Source of the DNA: Clostridium sp. UBA1056
GTDB taxonomy: Bacteria; Bacillota; Clostridia; Clostridiales; Clostridiaceae
Direction: 5' to 3'
Length of the DNA stretch: 10,012 bases
Assembly: GCA_002316385.1 (NCBI GenBank)
Contig: DCDL01000055.1
Location: 82,451 to 92,462, forward strand
Shown: positions 1 through 5,928 of the stretch, piece by piece
Layout: each line of letters starts with the position of its first letter
Position numbering within the stretch: the stretch's first letter is position 1
Program-made: the position numbers and the translations under genes
Notes under the pieces: model-generated
What the model was told of the DNA's origin: nothing
What the model saw: the letters and a program-made list of their open reading frames with translations, nothing else
The model's database searches: none

Positions 1-197
1 TTGAGGTTTTACCCTTTTATTATTAAATGAAACTTAGTTTCAGAGGGAGCCTATCTTACAATAAAGTTTAATTGAACTTATCTAGAGTCGTGCCACTGTA
101 GATGCCATATTATAGAAGGGGGCGAGTAGGTAGCAGTAGCTAAATATCAGATAAGTTTGCTTGAATGATCTTTAGACCAAGTAATGTCAGTGTTGAA
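1..197. other. Non-coding stretch with nested inverted repeats, possible structured RNA
   Basis: No convincing coding frame is visible in these bases, which lie 3' of the minus-strand dehydratase gene. Several complementary segments are nested. AACTTATCT at 75-83 pairs with AGATAAGTT at 149-157 (9 bp, perfect). Inside it, GCCACTG at 92-98 faces CAGTAGC at 134-140: seven pairs with one G.U wobble if the minus strand is transcribed, one C.A mismatch if the plus strand is. A separate small hairpin, TGAAAC/GTTTCA, lies at 28-42. The arrangement could be a structured leader of a minus-strand gene beyond the window edge, the end of a mobile element, or decayed sequence. I do not recognise a named RNA family, and the strand is undecided. 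Confidence 0.3.
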
Positions 198-1349
198 TTA
201 TAGCATTTCTATGAAAGCAGCTATTCTAGTGTTAAGTTGTCCAATATCAGCAGTAGAGTAATCTGTTTCTATGCTGATGTAAGGAATATTTTTGGTGTTA
301 TTAGCAAACCGTTTAATTAGTAATGTTTCTACATTATAAGTATGGCAAGCATGAAGAACTACATCTACGACTCCATCTACTTTGTATTCATCTATAATTC
401 TATTAAGTAAATCTATACGATTAGGGTTAGGAGTCATACATGAACAGCCAATATTTAAGTATTTACGAGCAATAGCTTCATATATATCAGGATTATTTTC
501 ATCTACTAGTTCATCGATAGCTTTAGCGCCACTACAGTTTTCAAAAGCCACTACATGAGCGCCATTATCTTCTATGGCTTTTATAACTTTTTCTGTAGCA
601 CCACCAATAGGACATCCAGTTATAAGGATACGCGGTTTCTTTTCATATTTTTTATCCACTTCATATTCAGCTTTAATTCTCTCAGTTAGAGCATATATTT
701 CCTTTGGGATCTCTGATTTATCAAATTTAAAGGTAGCTCCATAAAGCACTTTAAACATATCTTTTCCTAAAAGTGCTGGAGGGTCTAGTTTTCCAAGGCT
801 ATAAAAGGTTTTAAGAGCTTTCCTTTCTTCATTTTTTAGTTTAATGGCTTCCTTAACCTTTTCATCGCTTATAGTAGTTTCAAATTGTTTTTCTAAAACC
901 TCTTTAAACTTAAATACTTCTTTCTTCCAAAGTTTTAAACCTTCTTCACTTTGAGAGTTTGGTAATTCCATAACGTGAACAGGTTTAAATTCACTTAAGT
1001 ATTCATACATTTTTTTCTTTCCATCACAAGTAGTTTCACCTACAACTAAATCAGAAAAGTAAAAGAATGGACATTTATCTGTTTTAGCAAAACCATAGCT
1101 TGATTTGATAAGAGGACATAGGTTACGTGGTAAATCTTTTTCAGCTTCTGAAATTGTTTCATCAGAAGTAGAGCAAAGAGAAACAACACTAGCACCCATA
1201 GCAAGTGGCAATTCTTGAGGCATATAAGTGCAGAATACTCCTACTAAAGGTATATTTTGATCCTTAAGTTTCTTAGCTGCAATAAAGGAATTTCTTCTAG
1301 CTTCTGCAAAATCATCAAAGATTTCGGGTAGTTCTTTTCTTATTTTCAT
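198..1349 (-). CDS. yjiM: YjiM-type 2-hydroxyacyl-CoA dehydratase family protein (double-cubane-cluster anaerobic reductase)
   Basis: This 383-residue protein closely resembles E. coli YjiM, also 383 residues as I recall it, across its whole length. Recognisable blocks are the N-terminal LPEIFDDFAEARR, the CTYMPQELP block at 40, EAEKDLPRNLCPLIKSSYGF (69-87), DLVVGETTCDGKKKMYEY, ITGCPIGGA (243-251), GCSCMTPNP (301-309) and the C-terminal ETDYSTADIGQL. It has ten cysteines (40, 59, 78, 93, 108, 246, 272, 302, 304, 335), some of which should bind Fe-S clusters. The family includes the two-subunit 2-hydroxyacyl-CoA dehydratases and benzoyl-CoA reductases. The YjiM branch includes the double-cubane-cluster protein of Carboxydothermus, a low-potential reductase of small molecules charged by an ATP-hydrolysing activator. 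The physiological substrate is unknown. No partner dehydratase subunit or activator lies in the window; a YjiL-like activator could lie past the left edge. The start is supported by AGGAG (complement of 1357-1361) seven bases upstream. It is cytoplasmic, with no signal peptide. Confidence 0.9.
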   Translation of the reverse strand: MKIRKELPEIFDDFAEARRNSFIAAKKLKDQNIPLVGVFCTYMPQELPLAMGASVVSLCSTSDETISEAEKDLPRNLCPLIKSSYGFAKTDKCPFFYFSDLVVGETTCDGKKKMYEYLSEFKPVHVMELPNSQSEEGLKLWKKEVFKFKEVLEKQFETTISDEKVKEAIKLKNEERKALKTFYSLGKLDPPALLGKDMFKVLYGATFKFDKSEIPKEIYALTERIKAEYEVDKKYEKKPRILITGCPIGGATEKVIKAIEDNGAHVVAFENCSGAKAIDELVDENNPDIYEAIARKYLNIGCSCMTPNPNRIDLLNRIIDEYKVDGVVDVVLHACHTYNVETLLIKRFANNTKNIPYISIETDYSTADIGQLNTRIAAFIEML

Positions 1350-1589
1350 TTTAATTCTCCTATTCCTTTTATATGTTTATTTTGTAACAATATTTATAAT
1401 ATGATTATACATAGAAATTAAGAAATAGTATGAATTATAGTATTATTTTATACACTTAAGTACATCTATAGAAGATTGCAATACTATATTTATGAAAATA
1501 GTGATAGAATTATATTGCACAGAAAAATTTAAAGATTAAGAATGGTTTTGTTAGCTTTATTTAACATTTCAAGATGGGGGATAGGAGAT
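1350..1589. promoter_or_regulatory. Divergent intergenic region between yjiM and patB
   Basis: This AT-rich stretch must hold the promoters of both divergent genes. On the minus strand, a TATAAT (complement of 1404-1409) lies about 55 bases before the yjiM start, but no good -35 is found at standard spacing. On the plus strand, TTGCAA at 1476-1481 and TAGAAT at 1505-1510 are visible but badly spaced (23 bp). An ATAGTAT heptamer occurs twice, five bases apart, near 1425-1443. No riboswitch or T-box signature was recognised. Confidence 0.3.
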
Positions 1590-2765
1590 ATGAAATATGA
1601 CTTTAACGAAAAGGTAGAAAGACTGGGTAGTAATTGCATAAAATGGGATTTAATAAATAGAACTTATAATGATAGTGAAATCATTCCACTATGGGTAGCT
1701 GATATGGACTTTAAAGTACCAGAAGAAATAGGGGATGCTATAAGAGAGAGACTAGAACATCCTATCTTCGGATATTCACTTACACCTTCATCATATTATA
1801 AAGCTGCTATAAATTGGTTTTATAAGAGGTTTGGCTGGAGGATTGAAAAACCATGGATGAAGTTTGCACCAGGAGTTGTACCAGGATTAAAAACTATAGT
1901 TGCAGCCTATACAAAACCAGGAGATGAAATTATAATTCAAACACCAGTATACCATCCTTTTTATAACATTATAAAAAATAATGGATGTCAGGTTGTAGAA
2001 AATCCCTTAATCTGTAAAGATGGCAGATATGAGATGGATTTTGATAACTTGGAAAAGGTAATTAGTAAAAAGACTAAGATGATAATTCTTTGTAGTCCTC
2101 ACAATCCGGTAGGAAGAGTATGGACTAAAGAGGAACTAAAAAGAGTTGGAGAAGTATGTATAAAAAATAATGTGTTAGTAGTAGCAGATGAAATTCATGC
2201 AGATATAGTTTATGAGCCCAACGTACACACTGTATTTGCATCTATAAGTGAAGAGTTTGCTGATAACTCTATAATTTGCACAGCACCAAATAAGACCTTC
2301 AATATTGCAGGGCTTAAAACTGCTAACATAATAATTAAAAATGAAAAATTAAGAGAGCAATATGTACTTCAAATGGAGAAAGACTGCATAGAAGGTCCAA
2401 CTACCTTAGGATCAGTAGCACAGGAAGCAGCTTATACAAGTGGCGAAGAATGGTATCAAGATCTTATGAAGTATTTAACAGAAAATATAGATTTTACTTT
2501 AGACTTCTTTAAAAAAAGAATTCCTAGGATTAAGGTTAGAAGACCAGAGGGAACCTACTTATTATGGATTGATTGTTCAGGGCTAAATAAGAAGCCTGAG
2601 GAGTTAAGTGATTTCTTCCTTAAAAAGTGTAAAGTATGGTTAAATGATGGTAGTATGTTTGGACATGCAGGAGCTATGTTTCAAAGAATGAATATAGGAA
2701 CTAGTAGAGTTGTTCTTGAAGAAGCTTTAGAGAGAATAGAGAGAGAAGTAAATAAGTTGAGCTAA
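1590..2765 (+). CDS. patB: MalY/PatB family PLP-dependent aminotransferase / cystathionine beta-lyase
   Basis: This is a fold-type I PLP enzyme of the MalY/PatB group, which cleaves cystathionine or cysteine (C-S lyase) to pyruvate, ammonia and a thiol, in the cytoplasm. Counted from the ATG at 1590 it has 391 residues, normal for the family. The N-terminus (MKYDFNEKVERLGSNCIKWD) and WVADMDFKVPE are typical. Further marks are SPHNPVGR with N172, ADEIHAD with D200 (binds the pyridine nitrogen) and APNKTFNIAGLK with K235 as the Schiff-base lysine. The C-terminal RMNIGTSR should supply the carboxylate-binding arginine. An in-frame ATG at 1542 would add 16 residues (MVLLALFNISRWGIGD) with no family counterpart; the purine-rich GGGGGATAGGAG just before 1590 supports the shorter form, although AGGAG itself is only 2 bases away. 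It is followed immediately by a GNAT remnant and a terminator. The exact substrate cannot be told from sequence. Confidence 0.9.
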   Translation: MKYDFNEKVERLGSNCIKWDLINRTYNDSEIIPLWVADMDFKVPEEIGDAIRERLEHPIFGYSLTPSSYYKAAINWFYKRFGWRIEKPWMKFAPGVVPGLKTIVAAYTKPGDEIIIQTPVYHPFYNIIKNNGCQVVENPLICKDGRYEMDFDNLEKVISKKTKMIILCSPHNPVGRVWTKEELKRVGEVCIKNNVLVVADEIHADIVYEPNVHTVFASISEEFADNSIICTAPNKTFNIAGLKTANIIIKNEKLREQYVLQMEKDCIEGPTTLGSVAQEAAYTSGEEWYQDLMKYLTENIDFTLDFFKKRIPRIKVRRPEGTYLLWIDCSGLNKKPEELSDFFLKKCKVWLNDGSMFGHAGAMFQRMNIGTSRVVLEEALERIEREVNKLS

Positions 2766-2877
2766 AAATATTGATCTTTGTGTTGTAGAGTGGAATGAGA
2801 AAGCAAGAAGATTATATGAAGGCTTGGGTTTTAAGGTAATTCAAACTTTCCATAATTATAAAAGGACTTTGATGTAA
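2761..2877 (+). pseudogene. C-terminal remnant of a GNAT-family N-acetyltransferase
   Basis: The frame from 2761 to the TAA at 2875-2877 encodes 38 residues, including NEKARRLYEGLGFKV and ending HNYKRTLM. N-x-x-A-x-x-LYE-x-x-GF is the acetyl-CoA-side motif near the C-terminus of GNAT acetyltransferases (N-acyltransferase fold), and the natural end follows at the expected distance. There is no start codon or ribosome-binding site, and the frame is closed by a TGA just upstream (2758-2760) inside the end of patB. The N-terminal two-thirds or more of the acetyltransferase is missing. It overlaps the last five bases of patB. The likely history is a deletion or rearrangement that fused the patB end to the tail of a lost acetyltransferase gene. 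No product is expected. Confidence 0.75.
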
Positions 2878-2922
2878 GATAAATTATTTTTATGAGTACA
2901 TGTTATTCAATATATCATAAAG

Positions 2923-2975
2923 CATCCTATTAATTAGAGTTTATGGTAGATAAATTCTAGTTAATAGGATGTTTT
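2923..2975. terminator. Bidirectional intrinsic terminator between convergent genes
   Basis: Arm 2923-2942 (CATCCTATTAA then TTAGAGTTT) pairs with 2952-2971 (AAATTCTAG then TTAATAGGATG). This gives 20 bp with two G.U wobbles and a 9-base loop (2943-2951). Outside the stem, AAAG (2919-2922) faces TTTT (2972-2975), extending pairing and giving a short T tract in either direction. The plus transcript ending in patB and the minus transcript of the S41 peptidase converge here, so the hairpin probably serves both. Confidence 0.8.
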
Positions 2976-3058
2976 ATTATTGAAAATAATTTCATAAGAT
3001 AAATTTAAGATTTAACTTAGTTTAAGATGCATTCGTATAACTATAATTTAAACGCTAA

Positions 3059-4537
3059 TTACTTTAACTTATAATTACGTATAAGTTTCAAAGTTAAATC
3101 TAAGGCCTCTTCTCCATCTACCCATAGGTCAGGTTTAATGCCCTCACCTTCTTTAAAAAAATTGTCATCATATAACCTCAGCCAGTTTCCATAGGCAAAT
3201 TCTATGTGAGAATTGGGCAGATATCCAAGTTCTATATTAGAGCTTTCAAGAGTACCATGGGTGTTAGTACCAACAACTACAATGTTTTCAAAATCCTTTA
3301 GATGTTCTATAAAAAATTCAGCAGCAGAAGAGGTTTCTTTATCTGTAAGGACAAAGATAGTGTTGGAATTTTTATTAAGCTGCTCTTTAGGTTTTGGTAT
3401 ATGCTCATAATAGTAGGTATCAATCTTTTCAAGCTGTAAAGTTTCTAGATCCTTATCAAAGGTATTAAAGTCATAGTAGGATGGATCAGCCTTTGATCTT
3501 CTATAAAGTAATAAGAAAAGTCCTTTTCCATCAGATGAAACTCCAAAATATTCATTTACCCAGTTCAAAGCAGTAAGTATATCACCACCATGATTTCCAC
3601 GTAAATCTATTATGCTTACAGGGTACTCCTTTATTTCAGAAGCAGTTTTTATAAACTCAATTCCATCTAAGCTTATACTATAAGGTATATCTCTTGATGA
3701 TATTATAGGAATGTCATCTATAGTTGTATATTCTAAAGATGAGTCAGTTGCATCTGAAAAAGTATTTAATAATTTAAGTTCAATATTTTTAGTATATTCT
3801 GATTCACCTCTATAAAATACTACGGTTATTGTACTAGAGGCTTGTCCGTCATATTTCTGTAGAAGACCTAGATTATACACTAAATTTCCATCAGTATTTA
3901 TAGAAAGCTTCAAATACTTTTCAATATCTTTATCTTCATTTATGGATTTAATATAGTAATATACGTCATCGTACTCTAAATAGTAGCCTACACTATTTTT
4001 CAAAACTTTTAATGTTGTATTTGAATAATATCTGTAGGTATTCTCTAAATTAAAATCATATTCTCCTATATAAAAATGTTCATCTGGTATAAAGGAAAGA
4101 TTATCTTTTAGACATTGAGTTAATTCATCTACTTGAATTAGATCATTATTTCCGATAAAATTTAAAACTGATTCTTTAGCCTTTAAAAATTGTTCATCAC
4201 CACCATAATAGTTGTATGGAGCATAGCTAGATTTTAAGGCCTTGAAATAAAGGGTTACATCAGAAAGGGCTTCTCTTTTAGTTATAGCTGTAGGAGATAT
4301 CATTTGAGGTGATGAAAATAACATAGTATGTTCTTCAGCAGTTAGTAGTTCTTCATCAGGCAGTTCAGATATAAAATCTCTGATGTTTAATTCAGATATA
4401 GGAATATTTAGATTTTCATAATTAATCTTTTCTAAAGTTTCTTTAAAAGAAATTTCTTTCTTATAATAAGATAGATAAGTCAAAGTCAAAATTAAAGTTA
4501 TAACTATTATAAAAAAAGCTATAATAACCTTTTTCAA
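3059..4537 (-). CDS. Membrane-anchored S41-family (C-terminal processing / NSR-like) serine peptidase
   Basis: This is a 492-residue protein if translation starts at the TTG 4535-4537. The N-terminus is LKKV followed by a hydrophobic helix (about residues 4-24), a type II anchor that places the rest outside the membrane. Family marks are IPDEHFYIG (151-158), matching the D-x-H element of many S41 peptidases, SIIDLRGNHGGD (308-319), the diagnostic S41 glycine-rich motif, and ETSSAAEFF (401-409), where the second serine (S404) is the likely nucleophile. The C-terminal GIKPDLWVD is also typical. No PDZ domain is obvious. It is divergent from bceR, next to a Bce-type transporter and two-component system. 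The lantibiotic peptidase NSR of streptococci is a membrane-anchored S41 enzyme with that same genetic company, so a peptide-antibiotic-cleaving role is plausible; this protein is longer than NSR and the substrate is inferred. Upstream in-frame ATGs at 4562-4564 and 4553-4555 lack ribosome-binding sites. Confidence 0.8.
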   Translation of the reverse strand: MKKVIIAFFIIVITLILTLTYLSYYKKEISFKETLEKINYENLNIPISELNIRDFISELPDEELLTAEEHTMLFSSPQMISPTAITKREALSDVTLYFKALKSSYAPYNYYGGDEQFLKAKESVLNFIGNNDLIQVDELTQCLKDNLSFIPDEHFYIGEYDFNLENTYRYYSNTTLKVLKNSVGYYLEYDDVYYYIKSINEDKDIEKYLKLSINTDGNLVYNLGLLQKYDGQASSTITVVFYRGESEYTKNIELKLLNTFSDATDSSLEYTTIDDIPIISSRDIPYSISLDGIEFIKTASEIKEYPVSIIDLRGNHGGDILTALNWVNEYFGVSSDGKGLFLLLYRRSKADPSYYDFNTFDKDLETLQLEKIDTYYYEHIPKPKEQLNKNSNTIFVLTDKETSSAAEFFIEHLKDFENIVVVGTNTHGTLESSNIELGYLPNSHIEFAYGNWLRLYDDNFFKEGEGIKPDLWVDGEEALDLTLKLIRNYKLK

Positions 4538-4545
4538 ATCAAAAT

Positions 4546-4553
4546 CCACCTCC
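4546..4553 (-). promoter_or_regulatory. Ribosome-binding site that sets a TTG start for the S41 peptidase
   Basis: On the minus strand GGAGGTGG (complement of 4546-4553) stands eight bases before TTG (4535-4537), ideal spacing and the strongest Shine-Dalgarno in this gene. Neither upstream ATG has a comparable site; the first would lie only about five bases from the predicted transcription start. Confidence 0.7.
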
Positions 4554-4575
4554 ATAAAAATCATTAAATAAGGAT

Positions 4576-4603
4576 ATTATACCATAAAATGTAAAAACGT
4601 AAA
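4576..4603 (-). promoter_or_regulatory. Sigma-A type promoter of the S41 peptidase
   Basis: Reading the minus strand: TTTACG as -35 (complement of 4598-4603), 16 bases, then TATAAT as -10 (complement of 4576-4581), preceded by TGG, an extended -10. Transcription would begin near 4569, giving a leader of about 30 bases that includes the GGAGGTGG site. The -10 is perfect and the -35 weak. Confidence 0.55.
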
Positions 4604-4866
4604 GGGGTTATATAGATTTAAAGTAAAATAATTATTAATTTTCTTCTAGCTCAATTATGTTTTAGTTATAATATTCTTAATAATGAAGTAAAAAAATTTT
4701 GTATTAATCTTTAAAATTAAAAATTTAACATAAGGCTTTAGTGTTATGCTTATACTAAAATTATTAAATAATAGTTAGTTTATTATATATTACAATGAGG
4801 ATTATTGAATACATATATTGACTTAAATTAAATGTTTAATATAAAGATGAGATAGGAAGTGATAAA
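4604..4866. other. Divergent AT-rich regulatory region between the S41 peptidase and bceR
   Basis: No gene is visible. The region is A/T-rich with many short runs. A weak inverted pair, CATAA/TTATG, lies near 4729-4748. No TNACA-N4-TGTAA-type BceR operator was found here, so a direct link of the peptidase or bceR promoter to the regulator is not supported by sequence. The bceR promoter candidate near the right end is listed separately. Confidence 0.4.
4818..4845 (+). promoter_or_regulatory. Candidate sigma-A promoter of bceR
   Basis: TTGACT (4818-4823) and TATAAA (4840-4845) are separated by 16 bases, each five of six to consensus. Transcription would begin near 4852, just before the AGGAAG ribosome-binding site at 4854-4859, so the leader would be unusually short. 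A second promoter further upstream is possible. Confidence 0.45.
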
Positions 4867-5541
4867 GTGGCAAAAATTATTATAATAGAGGATACAGAAA
4901 TTATTAGACAGGAACTTGAAACATTTTTAACTAGATATGGATATGAGGTTGTAGCTCCTACTGATTTCAAAAATATAATGTCTATTATTGAGAAAGAAGA
5001 ACCAAACCTTATACTCTTGGATATAAATTTACCTGTGTTTGATGGATTCTATATTTGTAGAGAAGTGAGGAAAACTTCGCAGGTGCCTATAATTGTAGTT
5101 ACTAGTAGAGATAGTGATATGGATGAACTGATGAGTATGAATTTAGGAGCAGATGATTTTGTAACTAAGCCTTATAATACTCAAATACTTTTAGCTAGAA
5201 TAAATTCTGTGCTAAAGAGAGTAAATCAAGGAAATGAAGGGAATCAAGAAGTTTTAATATACAATGATTTAAAGTTAAATTTATCTAATGGTACTATAAG
5301 CTGTGGGGATGAGACTCTAGAAATTACTAAAAATGAATTAAGAATTCTGTATTACCTTATAAAAAACCAAGGAAATATTGTGTCTAGAGAGGATTTGATG
5401 GATTATCTGTGGAGATCCAATCTATTTGTAGATGATAATACCTTATCAGTAAATGTGACAAGGCTTAGGAAGAAGCTAGAGGAGATAGGAGTTAAGGATG
5501 CTATAGAAACAAGAAGAGGTCTTGGGTATATAATGCCTTAG
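4867..5541 (+). CDS. bceR: OmpR/PhoB-family response regulator, BceR/VirR type
   Basis: This cytoplasmic DNA-binding response regulator has 224 residues, the normal length for BceR-type regulators. The receiver domain (about 1-118) has the acidic pair E8/D9, phospho-acceptor D52 in LLDINLPVFDG, T79 and the conserved K101 in FVTKPY. After a short linker, the winged-helix DNA-binding domain (about 128-224) carries ITKNELRILYYLIKNQGNIVSREDLM and the wing RRGLGYIMP. It starts with GTG, seven bases after AGGAAG (4854-4859). It should be phosphorylated by the kinase encoded at 5929 and activate the transporter genes; a matching palindrome lies upstream of bceA. Unusually, 387 bases including a mobile-type repeat separate it from its kinase gene, whereas such pairs usually abut or overlap. 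Which peptide antibiotic triggers it cannot be read from sequence. Confidence 0.92.
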   Translation: MAKIIIIEDTEIIRQELETFLTRYGYEVVAPTDFKNIMSIIEKEEPNLILLDINLPVFDGFYICREVRKTSQVPIIVVTSRDSDMDELMSMNLGADDFVTKPYNTQILLARINSVLKRVNQGNEGNQEVLIYNDLKLNLSNGTISCGDETLEITKNELRILYYLIKNQGNIVSREDLMDYLWRSNLFVDDNTLSVNVTRLRKKLEEIGVKDAIETRRGLGYIMP

Positions 5542-5578
5542 GAAAATTGATTTTAATAAAATATAGTTAAATATATAA

Positions 5579-5698
5579 GGGGCTTTCATAAAATATATTA
5601 CCAATCTTAAGTAAATCAATACTCCGAAACGGATGAGCGTTAATAATATAAGTGCTTATTCAATATTTATTTAGATTAGCTATTTTTGTGAAAGCCTC
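5579..5698 (+). repeat. MITE-like element, shorter copy (left of bceS)
   Basis: The element is 120 bp with imperfect terminal inverted repeats: GGGGCTTTCATAAAA at 5579-5593 and, as reverse complement, GAGGCTTTCACAAAA at the right end (13 of 15 matching). Its last 49 bases and two flanking bases (5650-5700) match 7053-7103 of the second copy at 49 of 51 positions. The next recognisable shared block is TAAAATATATT (5589-5599 against 7022-7032). Compared with the second copy it lacks about 70 internal bases. The left hairpin arm is degraded, with roughly 25 extra bases including CCGAAACGG near 5614-5622. No transposase is encoded and no target-site duplication is evident. Confidence 0.75.
5600..5687 (+). 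terminator. Possible weak terminator within the left repeat copy
   Basis: CAATCT-T-AAGTAAAT (from about 5601) can pair with ATTTATTTAGATTG-like sequence ending near 5680, about 14 bp with a bulge and a wobble, followed by TATTTTTG. The loop is long (over 35 bases). It corresponds to the strong hairpin in the second copy but is eroded. It may still reduce read-through from bceR. Confidence 0.35.
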
Positions 5699-5722
5699 AT
5701 GAAACTATTTAAATAGTTTCAT
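5699..5722. repeat. Perfect 24-bp palindrome
   Basis: ATGAAACTATTT (5699-5710) is followed directly by its exact reverse complement (5711-5722). It begins at the base after the left repeat element. A further inverted match, TTTAAATAGTT at 5740-5750, pairs with AACTATTTAAA at 5703-5713. There is no T tract, so terminator function is unlikely; an operator for a dimeric regulator or an insertion hotspot are alternatives. Confidence 0.7.
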
Positions 5723-5928
5723 AGGAAACTTTTTAACTTTTTAAATAGTTGCTAAATTCATAGAGGGTTAAAGGAGTTAATCCTTAAATAGTGACATTAG
5801 GATTATAATAATTAATGAACCATAATTGGATTACTAACATTTTAACCCATATAACAAGTTAAAGTAATCTATATTTAGGGTTTAATTAGAAGCTAAATAA
5901 AAATAGTTAGAGGAAGGAGTAGATAAAA
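5723..5928 (+). promoter_or_regulatory. Leader/promoter region of bceS
   Basis: No gene is visible. Because the repeat element upstream may terminate bceR transcripts, a promoter for bceS is expected here. A perfect TATAAT at 5804-5809 lacks a spaced -35 (GTGACA at 5791-5796 is too close). TTGGAT (5826-5831) with TATAAC (5850-5855) is a weak alternative at 18 bp. A two-part hairpin is possible: GATTAC (5829-5834) with GTAATC (5864-5869), and TTTAAC with GTTAAA inside. The ribosome-binding site AAGGAG is at 5914-5919, nine bases before the bceS ATG. Confidence 0.35.

Noticed and set aside
92..99. GCCACTGT resembling a segment of cobalamin riboswitches
   Set aside because: The other conserved cobalamin elements, including the 3' B12 box, are absent, and the plus strand here runs into the antisense of yjiM.
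90..110. Minus-strand AGTGGCACGACT resembling a T-box core
   Set aside because: The conserved TGGNACCGCG-type core is not matched and no specifier-loop or AGAG region could be recognised.
1542..1589. Sixteen-residue N-terminal extension of the MalY/PatB enzyme from ATG 1542
   Set aside because: No family counterpart and no good ribosome-binding site; the family's usual N-terminus begins at ATG 1590.
3213..3410. Plus-strand 65-codon open frame
   Set aside because: It lies wholly antisense inside the S41 peptidase gene, has no ribosome-binding site and no recognisable protein features.
4729..4748. Short CATAA/TTATG inverted repeat upstream of bceR as a regulator site
   Set aside because: Arms are only five bases, expected often by chance in AT-rich sequence, and do not match the BceR-type operator.
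5574..5703. Target-site duplication around the left repeat element
   Set aside because: Flanks read ATATAA on the left and ATGAAA on the right, with no convincing direct duplication; the longer copy (TTAATA and ATTTTA) gives none either.
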